From the IMG/VR virus record IMGVR_UViG_3300033980_000156, positions 1 to 22,747 of that record: 22,747 bases of DNA. One strand, given 5' to 3'. The notes below the pieces were generated by a model. It saw only the letters and a program-made list of their open reading frames with translations. It searched no databases and had not been told where the DNA came from. Of the stretch, positions 7,769 to 14,610 are shown in pieces; position 1 is the stretch's first letter, and every line of letters begins with the position of its first letter. The position numbers were made by a program, and so were the translations under genes. Source of the stretch: a virus.

Positions 7769-9643
7769 TCACTCCTGGTTGAGGACGATGTGGGACACGT
7801 CCAGCGTCGTCGCCGGGGACGATGCGACAGCCGTAGTCGCGCCAACCTCGTTGACCAGCCCCGACGCGCCGCCGATCGTCATTACCGTGTCCGTCAGCGC
7901 GGTGATGGTGCCTGTGCTCAGGTTGTTCCCGGCGTTCGAGAACGACGAGAACGAAACCGCGTCCGCTGCCGTTCCAAGTCGGAACCCGTCGGCGATCCAG
8001 CTGCCGGAGGCGCGCGTGAACGTCTTAGCCGCGGCGTCGACCGTGATCGAAACGCCCGCCGCCGTGTAGCCGGCAATGTTGCGATTGCTCGCGTGGATTT
8101 GAAGCGCGGACGCGGCAGCCGGCGACGTGGTCGTGATCGTCGAAGCGTTGACCCACGTTCCCGTTGCCGTGTCGTAGTTCGAGCACTCCCACTCGCTCGT
8201 GTTGACGTTGCGGATGCGGAAGACTTGGTAGGTGTTCGCGACCGCAGGAATCGACGTAACAACTTCGGTCTGGTCCGCACTCGTCGCGCCGCCGTTGGCC
8301 GTGACGAAGCGCCAGACGGGCGAGTTGTTGCTTTCGCAGGTGACCGATCCGGCAGGCGACTCGTTGACAAGGGCTCCGCCGGAGCACTCCATGACCGTGT
8401 CAGTAAGCGCGGTGATCGCGCCGCCCGTGTTGTTTCCGGCGTTCGCGAATCCAGTCCAGGTAACCGTCATGCCGACGCGGAACCCTTCGGTGATGAACGA
8501 TCCGCTAGCGCGCGTGTAGGTCGTCGCCGAGGCGCTGACGACAACGCCAGAGAGCCCAGCGGTCTGGATGATCCCGGTAGCGCTGACGCTTGCGCCGCTG
8601 GATTCGTTCGTCATCGTCGCGCCGTTTTCGGTCACGGTCATGACGGTTGCCGTCAGCGTCGTGATCGTCGCGCCGTTCTGGTTATTCACAGCGTTGGCGA
8701 AACCAGTCCACTTCACCTTCAGGCCAACGCGGAAACCGTCGGCGATGAAAGAGCCGTTCGTGCGCGTATAGGTCTTGGACGTTCCGTTGACCGCGACGTC
8801 AGCAATCGGATTGCTCGTCGCAGGCGCACCGACGCGACGGTCGTAGTAGAGCCCGACGCCGTGGAGGCTGCCGCTGAACAGGTCCGTACCGCCGCTCGGG
8901 TCCGACTCGAACAGTCCGACCCACGCGCGCGAGCGCAGTAGCGCCGTGCGAAACACGATGTAGAACTCGGGCGTCAGGCCGCGTCGGCTCGTGTCCGTCG
9001 TCGAAATGCCGGCCACCATCGCGTTGGTCGACGGGCTGTTCGTGAGTCGGACGTACGACCCCGTCGCGTCCACCTGCGAAGACGCTGCGGTGGGGCTCGT
9101 TACCGTCGGCGTCGGCAGTCCGACCGTGTCGAACGTCGTGCCGTACGCCTTGCCGATAATGAAGCGCGGCGCGCGGATCGTCGACATGAACGGGTCGCCC
9201 TTGTAGTCGGGGCGCTCCGTGTTCGAGATGCGGACCTGAACCGTACCGTTCTCGTCGGTGATGCGATTCAGCCACGCCGACGAGACACCCGAAGCGCCGC
9301 CGCCGTAGGTGCCATCGCCGCGCAGGGGCCGAAGCGTGTCACTCGTGCTCGCGGTGCCAGTGCCTTGCGGCGTGGGGACCGTGCCGCGCGTGCCGTTCGA
9401 GCTGCCGCTCGTTCCGACCATCGTGGGCAGCTGCGCGACCGGGACAAGGACGCTGGAGTCGAGCGTCGCAAGGCCGCTCGCTGCGCCCGCGCCGAGCTCC
9501 GTGCGAAGCTCAGCCATCGTGCCGACGCTGACGCCGGTGCCGCCGACGCGACGCGAAAGCGCCGTGTCCGTTGCGTGCGTCGTGTTCGTGTCGGACTGCG
9601 AAACCGTTTCGACCGGGCGAACTTGCTTGGAAGCGTCTGCCAT
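7769..9643 (-). CDS. Fibre-like structural protein with three internal beta-modules (624 aa)
   Basis: A 624-residue Ser/Thr/Gly-rich protein. Residues 30-125 look like a fibre attachment or shaft region (GLATLDSSVLVPVAQLP and GDGTYGGG are phrases common in phage fibres). Residues about 130-275 and 440-520 read as the two halves of a jelly-roll, or receptor-type, sandwich (EFYIVFRTALLRSRAWVGLF, then YQVFRIRNVNTSEWECSNY). Between them sit two copies of a ~75-residue module; a third copy is near the C-terminus. The ATG at 9641-9643 is three bases after the preceding stop. The gene lies between the hydrolase gene and the connector gene, not in the tail-tip region. A capsid-surface fibre or decoration is therefore more likely than a tail fibre, but that is inference. 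No catalytic motif is visible. Confidence 0.6.
   Translation of the reverse strand: MADASKQVRPVETVSQSDTNTTHATDTALSRRVGGTGVSVGTMAELRTELGAGAASGLATLDSSVLVPVAQLPTMVGTSGSSNGTRGTVPTPQGTGTASTSDTLRPLRGDGTYGGGASGVSSAWLNRITDENGTVQVRISNTERPDYKGDPFMSTIRAPRFIIGKAYGTTFDTVGLPTPTVTSPTAASSQVDATGSYVRLTNSPSTNAMVAGISTTDTSRRGLTPEFYIVFRTALLRSRAWVGLFESDPSGGTDLFSGSLHGVGLYYDRRVGAPATSNPIADVAVNGTSKTYTRTNGSFIADGFRVGLKVKWTGFANAVNNQNGATITTLTATVMTVTENGATMTNESSGASVSATGIIQTAGLSGVVVSASATTYTRASGSFITEGFRVGMTVTWTGFANAGNNTGGAITALTDTVMECSGGALVNESPAGSVTCESNNSPVWRFVTANGGATSADQTEVVTSIPAVANTYQVFRIRNVNTSEWECSNYDTATGTWVNASTITTTSPAAASALQIHASNRNIAGYTAAGVSITVDAAAKTFTRASGSWIADGFRLGTAADAVSFSSFSNAGNNLSTGTITALTDTVMTIGGASGLVNEVGATTAVASSPATTLDVSHIVLNQE
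7820..8056 (-). repeat. Inserted beta-module, copy R3
   Basis: Residues about 530-608 of the 624-aa protein. Signature: TFTRASGSWIADGFRLG, FSNAGNN, TITALTDTVMTI, LVNE. It is closest to R2 in ITALTDTVM and lies near the C-terminus, after the second half of the putative sandwich. Confidence 0.7.
8333..8548 (-). repeat. Inserted beta-module, copy R2
   Basis: Residues about 366-437 of the 624-aa protein, separated from R1 by under ten residues. Shared signature: TYTRASGSFI-x-EGFRVG, WTGFANAGNN, AITALTDTVM, LVNES. It has a Cys near the middle and another at the end that R1 lacks. Confidence 0.7.
8573..8797 (-). repeat. Inserted beta-module, copy R1
   Basis: Residues about 283-357 of the 624-aa protein. 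It follows the pattern TYTR-x-x-GSFI-x-DGF-x-VG, W-x-GF-x-NA-x-NN, T-I-T-x-L-T-A-T-V-M, then a strand ending in NES. It shares this order with copies R2, R3 and R4. The copies are divergent at the DNA level. Confidence 0.7.
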
Positions 9644-9646
9644 GAA

Positions 9647-11038
9647 TCAGAATCCCCGCGAGGTGAGGAAGGCTCCAAGGACGGCCGACGAGAAGTCAGC
9701 GTTTCGCCCCTTGTTCCAGTTCGTCGCCGCTACCGTCGTGTTCGAGGTCGAGTTGCCCTGATACACCGCGACGTTCGACGTATTGCCCGCGGCGTCCAGC
9801 GCGTAGCCCATCGCGAACGCCTGCGCCTCTTCGTGGAGGTTGATGAAGCCGGGGTGGATCGTGCCCTCGGTCGCGAGCCCGTACGGGGCCGGGAGGATCT
9901 GGCGGAAGCTCGTTTCGCCGGTCAGCGCCGACGTGAACAGCGGGTCATCGGTGCCAGCGCCGACGCTCGCGCCAATGAACATCCACGCCACTTCTTTGAC
10001 GCGCGGGTTGTCCGACGTGATTTGCAGGTCAGCGTCCGCTTGGCGCTTCGTCTCCCACGGGAATTCAGCACCGCTCGCGCCGCTAACCGTGTCGGCCTGC
10101 CAGATGTAGTCGCCGGAGCGGAAGAAGTAGCCGCCACACCATGCGTGGTCGCCGTACTTATCCATGCCCGTTTCGACGCGCTCGATCGTCTCGCCGCCGG
10201 AGAGCGTCACGCGCAGCGCCGGGAAGATGTCGAGCGAGCCCGCGCCGCTAGCCTTGTCCGTGCGGACCGCGTACTGCTGCGAATCGCCGGTGATCGTCAG
10301 GCGGTTTCCCTTGACCCACGCGCCGGTTCCGCCGGTGATCGAGACCGACGTAGCGCCGATGCTGTGCGCGCCGTTCACTGTGTAGCTGTCGACCGGGTCA
10401 GTGGCCGCGACCTTCGACTTGCAAAAGCTCGACAAGATCGACTGGTGCTGATTGACCAGCACGAAGTTGCAGCGGTGGTCAAACTTCCGCGCGAAGCGAG
10501 CCTCGCCGCGCTGAATCGCCCCGCTGGCGTACTCGAACTCGCCGTCGCGCGCCAGCTGCGTTTTCACAACATCCCAGCCGCCGCTAGACAGGCCCCAGTG
10601 CAAGGACTTACCCGGCAGCGTGGAGATCGAGCCGCCCGCGCCAAAGAGCGCCGTGTCGGTCGCCCGGCTGCGAATCCACGCAATAAACGCCGCGTCTTCC
10701 TCGTGCGTCTCGGGCCAGTATTTCGCCTCAGGCTCGACCGCGCCGGGCTCATAGAAGCCGCCGGGCGTCGTGTCGTAGCTGATGACCGCGCAGCCCAGCG
10801 TATTCGCGAGGTAGAGCGCGGTTGAGTTGGAGCCGAGGTCGAGGTCGTCGGGGTTCATCTTCCCGCCGCCGTGCTTGAAGAACACCACGCGCCACGGCGG
10901 GGCGAGGTAGCCGCTGACGTTGCCGCCTCCGACCGGGTTGGTGGGCGGCCAGATGCGGACGCGCTGGAACTTCCCGCGCTTGCCCCAGCGACCCGAATAG
11001 GCCGCGGTCGTTCGGTCGAGCGTTGTGTAGTCCGGCAC
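9647..11038 (-). CDS. Alpha/beta hydrolase (putative esterase) of the fibre block (463 aa)
   Basis: The sequence shows a serine-hydrolase plan. HGGG at residues 56-59 after a hydrophobic strand (WRVVFFKHGGG) fits the oxyanion-hole loop of hormone-sensitive-lipase-type esterases. SLHWGLSSGGW at 145-155 fits a GxSxGG nucleophile elbow with Ser151. DDPLF (364-368) and HPGF (395-398) are candidate sites for the catalytic Asp and His, since HSL-type enzymes have a D-P-L motif followed by a His. A beta-rich segment (about 214-292) is inserted before the Asp/His part. The C-terminal 60 residues are Asn/Thr-rich and could be an attachment region. The GTG start (11036-11038) overlaps the previous stop by one base, with GGAGGG six bases upstream. 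A phage structural-block esterase could deacylate host surface glycans, but the substrate is not visible. Triad assignment is inference. Confidence 0.68.
   Translation of the reverse strand: MPDYTTLDRTTAAYSGRWGKRGKFQRVRIWPPTNPVGGGNVSGYLAPPWRVVFFKHGGGKMNPDDLDLGSNSTALYLANTLGCAVISYDTTPGGFYEPGAVEPEAKYWPETHEEDAAFIAWIRSRATDTALFGAGGSISTLPGKSLHWGLSSGGWDVVKTQLARDGEFEYASGAIQRGEARFARKFDHRCNFVLVNQHQSILSSFCKSKVAATDPVDSYTVNGAHSIGATSVSITGGTGAWVKGNRLTITGDSQQYAVRTDKASGAGSLDIFPALRVTLSGGETIERVETGMDKYGDHAWCGGYFFRSGDYIWQADTVSGASGAEFPWETKRQADADLQITSDNPRVKEVAWMFIGASVGAGTDDPLFTSALTGETSFRQILPAPYGLATEGTIHPGFINLHEEAQAFAMGYALDAAGNTSNVAVYQGNSTSNTTVAATNWNKGRNADFSSAVLGAFLTSRGF
10163..10399 (-). other. Beta-domain insertion within the hydrolase
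   Basis: Residues about 214-292. GAHSIGATSVSITGG, then GNRLTITGDSQQYAVRTD and LDIFPALRVTLSGGETIE, form a strand-rich unit of the sort found in phage capsid and fibre proteins ('GA...GATS..I.G......G..ltI.GDsq.Y.V......PALr...'). It lies between the proposed nucleophile and the proposed Asp/His, so it does not belong to the hydrolase core. Confidence 0.55.
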
Positions 11039-12561
11039 TAGAAGCCCTCCGCGCTGACGCCGTAGTTCTCAATCGCAAGACGCAGCGTCGTCAGTCCTTG
11101 ATACGTCGCGTCGTAGGTGTCGAGGTTGGCGATGCGGTCCACGCGCCAGCGCATTTGCAGGTTCGTGTCGTTCGCCATCCAGTTGTGACCGCCCGTCACG
11201 CGGCCGCCCGCCTCGCGGCGAATGCCGGTTTGTCCCGCGCCGCTCGCAACGAGGAACTCGCCCCAGTATTCGTAGGAGTCGGGCCCGAGGTTGTAGAGCT
11301 CGATTCGGTAGCGGAACGCGCGATTGCCCGTCCACGTCTGCCCGAGTTCGCCGGTCAGCATTCGCATTCGGTTCGCGCCGGTGTAGACCGGAGCGCCGGC
11401 CACGGTCGGGTTCGGCTCAAGCACGAACTCGAAAAAGGCGTCGGCGTTGACCGTGTTCGCCGCGTAGCCGCAGCCGTCGAAGATGATCTTCGCGCCGTTG
11501 CGGAACTCGCCGGCCGCGACAAACTCGCCGTGCGCGTAGCCGAGCGTCTCGCTGAGCCCGCCAGACGACAGGCTCGCCTCAAGCCGTTGGTGCCGATCGT
11601 GCGGATATCCTTCGTAGTCGAGGCACGTCGCGACCATCCACGGGTAAAGGTGCTCCGTGTAGCTGGTCATGACAGCGACGCCGGGCGCTGACTCGGTCGT
11701 CAGCCCGCCGCCGACTTCGAGCGTCGTGTGACTGACCGCGGTAACGGTCTTCGTTCCGTTGTTCGGCCCTCCAGGGCCGCCCGTCGCGAATCCCGAGACC
11801 GTCAAGACGTTGCCGACGCTGAAGCCGTCGATGATCCAAGAGCCCGACGAGCGCACGTAGTGCCCGCCGCTGACACTGACAGCGGCAGCGTTCGTGAGCG
11901 CCGGGCCGTGAAGCGACGGAGCCGAGGCGTTTGCGCCAGCGATCCAAGGGCCACGCGCGCGGCGCGGCTGGAATCGGTCGAAGTGCTCGCGCTTGGGCTG
12001 ATACCGCGGAGCGTCGTAGGCGACTACGACGTCATTCGTGCTGATGCTGGTTTGCACCTGCCGGCCGCTGACGATCGGTCGCAGCTGGAGCGTCGAACCG
12101 CTCTTGCTCGCGTACACGCCAGATCCGCCGTGCGCCGCCGTCGCCGTGAGGTTGGACGCCGCGTTGACTTCAGCGCCAGCCGCGACGCCATCCAGCTTCG
12201 TCCCGTCCGTCGCAACGTCGCGCCCATCGACCGTGCCGCCCACGGTGATGTTGCCCGTGACCGCCAGCGACGCGACGCCAGACACCGCGTTCGAGTCATC
12301 GACGACGACGCCCGACGCTTGAATAGTCTTACCGCCCGTGCCGTTGTAGCGCGGCAGCGTGTTGTCCGTGCTGGACGCCGGGCCCGTCACGTCGCCGATG
12401 CCGCTGCCGCCGCCTACGGCTTCCCATGCGCCATCATCGCGCAGGAACTTGCTTCCGTCGCGCGTGCCAGTGGCAAGCAGCGCAGGGTCGATCGTGTCGC
12501 CGCTTTCGAGCTCGGCGAGCTGATTCGATGCGTTCAGCTTTAGCGGCGTGCGGGTCGGCAT
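11038..12561 (-). CDS. Fibre-like structural protein (507 aa)
   Basis: The N-terminal third is a typical phage fibre shaft. LKLNASNQLAELESGDTI and SKFLRDDGAWEAV (residues 7-49) are followed by GDVTGP...DNTLPRYNGTGG and ITVGGTVDGRDVATDGTKLD (residues 105-124). That last phrase is recurrent in tail and head fibre proteins. Residues about 200-226 and 301-507 form a beta-rich receptor-like domain with paired aromatic strands (AFFEFVLEPN, RAFRYRIELYNLG, WGEFLVASG). It is interrupted at about 227-300 by module R4, also present in the 624-aa protein. The ATG (12559-12561) lies one base past the preceding stop (TGA-A-ATG). The gene is the first of the three-gene fibre block downstream of the capsid genes. 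Head fibre or decoration is inferred from position; tail fibre is the alternative. Confidence 0.65.
   Translation of the reverse strand: MPTRTPLKLNASNQLAELESGDTIDPALLATGTRDGSKFLRDDGAWEAVGGGSGIGDVTGPASSTDNTLPRYNGTGGKTIQASGVVVDDSNAVSGVASLAVTGNITVGGTVDGRDVATDGTKLDGVAAGAEVNAASNLTATAAHGGSGVYASKSGSTLQLRPIVSGRQVQTSISTNDVVVAYDAPRYQPKREHFDRFQPRRARGPWIAGANASAPSLHGPALTNAAAVSVSGGHYVRSSGSWIIDGFSVGNVLTVSGFATGGPGGPNNGTKTVTAVSHTTLEVGGGLTTESAPGVAVMTSYTEHLYPWMVATCLDYEGYPHDRHQRLEASLSSGGLSETLGYAHGEFVAAGEFRNGAKIIFDGCGYAANTVNADAFFEFVLEPNPTVAGAPVYTGANRMRMLTGELGQTWTGNRAFRYRIELYNLGPDSYEYWGEFLVASGAGQTGIRREAGGRVTGGHNWMANDTNLQMRWRVDRIANLDTYDATYQGLTTLRLAIENYGVSAEGF
11662..11883 (-). repeat. Inserted beta-module, copy R4
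   Basis: Residues about 227-300 of the 507-aa protein. HYVRSSGSWIIDGFSVG, LTVSGFATG, NNGTKTVTAV and a final LTTESAPGVAV match modules R1-R3 of the 624-aa protein in order and spacing. It shows the same module reused in a neighbouring gene. Confidence 0.65.
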
Positions 12562-12562
12562 T

Positions 12563-12874
12563 TCAGTTGGCGGCCTTCGTTCGCTTGGGGACGGTCACGG
12601 ACGGGAGAGGCTTGGCGGCTGCCGAGCGAGACTCCGCGCCGTTGGCTTTCGTGTGGGCAGCGATCAGGCGCAGCGCCGTCGCGAGTTCGATCTTGCTCGG
12701 CTTCGCGCCATCGGCCGCGACTTCGAGCTTGTGCTCTTGACCCTTGAGAAACCGCGCTTCGCAGGGCGCGTCGGTATCAACGACGTAGCCCGCGCCACCG
12801 CGGTAGCGCATCTGCACCGAGGTCATGTCCTCGGGCCAGTGCAGGTGTTCGTTCTTCTTGACTTGCTTCAGCAT
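12563..12874 (-). CDS. Hypothetical small protein between decoration and fibre genes (103 aa)
   Basis: Not recognised. The protein starts MLKQVKKNEHLHWPEDMTSV, has a beta-like section to about residue 55 (MRYRGGAGYVVDTDAPCEARFLKG), a helix (KIELATALRLIAAHTKA), and a basic Pro/Ala tail (AAKPLPSVTVPKRTKAAN). I prefer the ATG at 12872-12874, which has GGAG eleven bases upstream. A GTG four codons earlier is too close to that site. Its stop is one base before the 507-aa fibre gene. Small proteins in this position are often capsid-associated or head-joining, but nothing here proves it. Confidence 0.6.
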   Translation of the reverse strand: MLKQVKKNEHLHWPEDMTSVQMRYRGGAGYVVDTDAPCEARFLKGQEHKLEVAADGAKPSKIELATALRLIAAHTKANGAESRSAAAKPLPSVTVPKRTKAAN

Positions 12875-12966
12875 GGCGGCGCGCACTCCGTATGCGCTTC
12901 GTCCCTAGTTGATGAGCCGGCGAGACGCGGGACACACGCCCCGCCGGCTTTCAGTTCACGTCAGGA
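12875..12966 (-). other. Short gap with a GC-rich hairpin, possible weak attenuator
   Basis: A 92-base gap between the decoration-like gene and the next gene. It contains a perfect 8-base inverted repeat, AGCCGGCG (12915-12922) and CGCCGGCT (12942-12949), with a 19-base loop. In the minus-strand transcript the hairpin is not followed by a U-run, so it is not a good intrinsic terminator. It might attenuate or stabilise the highly expressed capsid message. Speculative. Confidence 0.25.
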
Positions 12967-13416
12967 TCAGACCGGGAAAGGGCCCGTGGCGTTGGTCTGG
13001 ACGCCAGCCGTGCCGATCGACAGCGAATCGGTCGCGCCCCACAGGATGCAGCACGCCGAGACGTCGCTCGCCGTGATGCTGCCGTAGGTGAACGCCAGTT
13101 GCAGGTAGCGCTCGCAGCGCTGGAGGTCGATGGTGATCGACTTCAGCGTGCTGTCGTCGGTGTCGCCCCAGACCGGAATCGACGCGCCGGTGATGTCAGA
13201 GGCGGCGTCCGACACAAAGTTGTCCGACGACTCCTGCACCTTGCAGGTGATCGACGTTCCGGCCACGTTGCCGACCTGGACAACGAACGTCGCCCAGCGG
13301 AAGCCGAGCGTGTCGACGTTGAGGCACTGCGTCGCGTTCGGCGCAGTGTTGCCGAAATCGTCGGGCACGAGGGCGTTGACGATCTTGACCGCGGACTTGG
13401 GAGTGAGAGAAGCCAT
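12967..13416 (-). CDS. Putative capsid decoration / head protein (149 aa)
   Basis: A 149-residue beta-rich acidic protein following the major capsid gene. It starts MASLTPKSAVKIVNALVPDD. The pattern 'D-T-L-G-F-R-W-A-T-F-V-V-Q-V-G' followed by 'CKVQESSDNFVSDAASDITG' and a 'D-L-Q-R-C-E-R-Y-L-Q-L-A-F' strand recurs in unannotated proteins downstream of phage capsid genes. These are likely head decoration or stabilising proteins. The ATG (13414-13416) has AGGAG eleven bases upstream. It carries several Cys residues (for example ACCILWG), unusual for a secreted-type beta protein. Function is inferred from position and fold type. Confidence 0.55.
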   Translation of the reverse strand: MASLTPKSAVKIVNALVPDDFGNTAPNATQCLNVDTLGFRWATFVVQVGNVAGTSITCKVQESSDNFVSDAASDITGASIPVWGDTDDSTLKSITIDLQRCERYLQLAFTYGSITASDVSACCILWGATDSLSIGTAGVQTNATGPFPV

Positions 13417-13440
13417 GTGTGTGAGTGCTCCTGTGTCCGA

Positions 13441-14610
13441 TCAGGACGGACGGCAGAACGATTGCGGGTGACGGATGCCGATGTCGAAGAACGACAGGGC
13501 GCGGATGTGCTGCTGAGCGCTGGCGAAGTTCACCGCGTTCGTCGTGTCGATCTTCATGCCGCCCCACTGGGCGATCACGAGGTCGGCGAAGTTGCCGAAG
13601 ATCACTTGGCCGTCGCTGAGCTGCGTGCTCACGCGGACCGGGTAGCCGAGCAGCTCCGAGCCGTCTTCCGAAAGCAGGCGGCGACGCTCGTGGATCTGGT
13701 TGGTGGTGTTCGTACCGCCAGACGAGGTGTCGACGATCTGCTCCAGCTCCGCCATGTCGGCATTCGACACAGCCCAACCGAGACGGCCCGCAAGGGCGTT
13801 GTCGGCGCGCACTTCGCTGATGAACTGCGCGTACTGGTTGTAGGTGCCGGGGTCCGAGAGCGTCGTGGTGTTGACGCCCGACGCCGTCAGGATGCCCGTC
13901 GGCTGACCGCTCGCGCCCGTACCCGCGAGAGCCGCGAGGTCGAGCTTGAGCGCCATCTGACGCGCCATGTCCTCGCGCAGCATCGACTCGACGCCGGGCG
14001 AATCCATGCCGAGCAGGAGTTCGCTCACAACCGTCATGGCCGCAAGGCCGTGCGGCATCAGCTGGACTTGCTCGACAGCCGCGTCGCTCGCGGTGATCGT
14101 GCCGGTCTCGCCGATCCAGTAGGCCGTGGTGCCGCCGCCGACGCGGGGGATCTGGATCGGAGCGCGGGTCAGGCCATCAAGGCGAGTCGCGCCCAGCTCA
14201 ACGCAAACGGTGTTGGCGTAGAGCAGCGGGATCAGCTGCGAAGTGAGGACTTCGTTCGGGACGAGGAAGCCGCCCGCGGTGTCGACGCCGAAGCTCATCG
14301 CCTTGGCGCGCACTTCGTTGTGCATCGCGTGCTCGAGCGGGCAAACGCTCATGTCCTTCGTGAGGACGCCGAGCATCGCCTTGGCGAAGGAGTAGCCCTT
14401 GCCCTTGTGCGTCGCGTCTTCGCTACCGGGCAGCGAGAACTTCGCAACGCGCGACTCGAACTCCGCCGACTTCTTGGCGAGCTCTTCCTGGAATTGACGT
14501 TGGAGCCGTTCGACGAGAGCCGAGTCCCGATCGTCCAGCGACTTCTTGAGTTCGGCGTTGATCTTCGAGGCCATCGCCTCGAGTTCGCCGCCTTCGACCT
14601 TTTGAATCAT
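13441..14610 (-). CDS. Major capsid protein, HK97 fold (389 aa)
   Basis: Phage_capsid (HK97 gp5-type) protein that builds the icosahedral shell. Residues 1-60 form a charged coiled-coil delta domain (SLDDRDSALVERLQRQFQEE), normally removed by the prohead protease. The core starts near residue 100 with SFGVDTAGGFLVPNEV, which is highly typical. Then come an E-loop-like region (TRAPIQIPRVGGGTTAYWIGE), the spine helix with LREDMARQMALKLDLAALAGTG and GQPTGIL, and the P-domain end (SELLGYPVRVSTQL, FGNFADLVIAQWGG). Length and order are normal for the family. The ATG (14608-14610) overlaps the protease stop as ATGA, and a GGGGG tract lies ten bases upstream. Confidence 0.95.
   Translation of the reverse strand: MIQKVEGGELEAMASKINAELKKSLDDRDSALVERLQRQFQEELAKKSAEFESRVAKFSLPGSEDATHKGKGYSFAKAMLGVLTKDMSVCPLEHAMHNEVRAKAMSFGVDTAGGFLVPNEVLTSQLIPLLYANTVCVELGATRLDGLTRAPIQIPRVGGGTTAYWIGETGTITASDAAVEQVQLMPHGLAAMTVVSELLLGMDSPGVESMLREDMARQMALKLDLAALAGTGASGQPTGILTASGVNTTTLSDPGTYNQYAQFISEVRADNALAGRLGWAVSNADMAELEQIVDTSSGGTNTTNQIHERRRLLSEDGSELLGYPVRVSTQLSDGQVIFGNFADLVIAQWGGMKIDTTNAVNFASAQQHIRALSFFDIGIRHPQSFCRPS

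Noticed and set aside
7754-8941. A 395-codon plus-strand open frame opposite the 624-aa fibre gene.
   Set aside because: Composition is Arg/Asp/Val-rich noise; the opposite strand has internal repeats and family-like phrases.
7769-9643. Possible diversity-generating retroelement target in the repeated fibre gene.
   Set aside because: No reverse transcriptase or template repeat is visible in the window, and the repeats are anciently diverged protein modules rather than DNA-level repeats.
9365-10825. A 486-codon plus-strand open frame opposite the hydrolase gene.
   Set aside because: Arg-rich shadow product with no recognisable motif; the minus-strand hydrolase explains the codon structure.
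12915-12949. GC-rich hairpin considered as an intrinsic terminator after the capsid/decoration genes.
   Set aside because: No U-run follows in the minus-strand direction, so it is kept only as a low-confidence structure.
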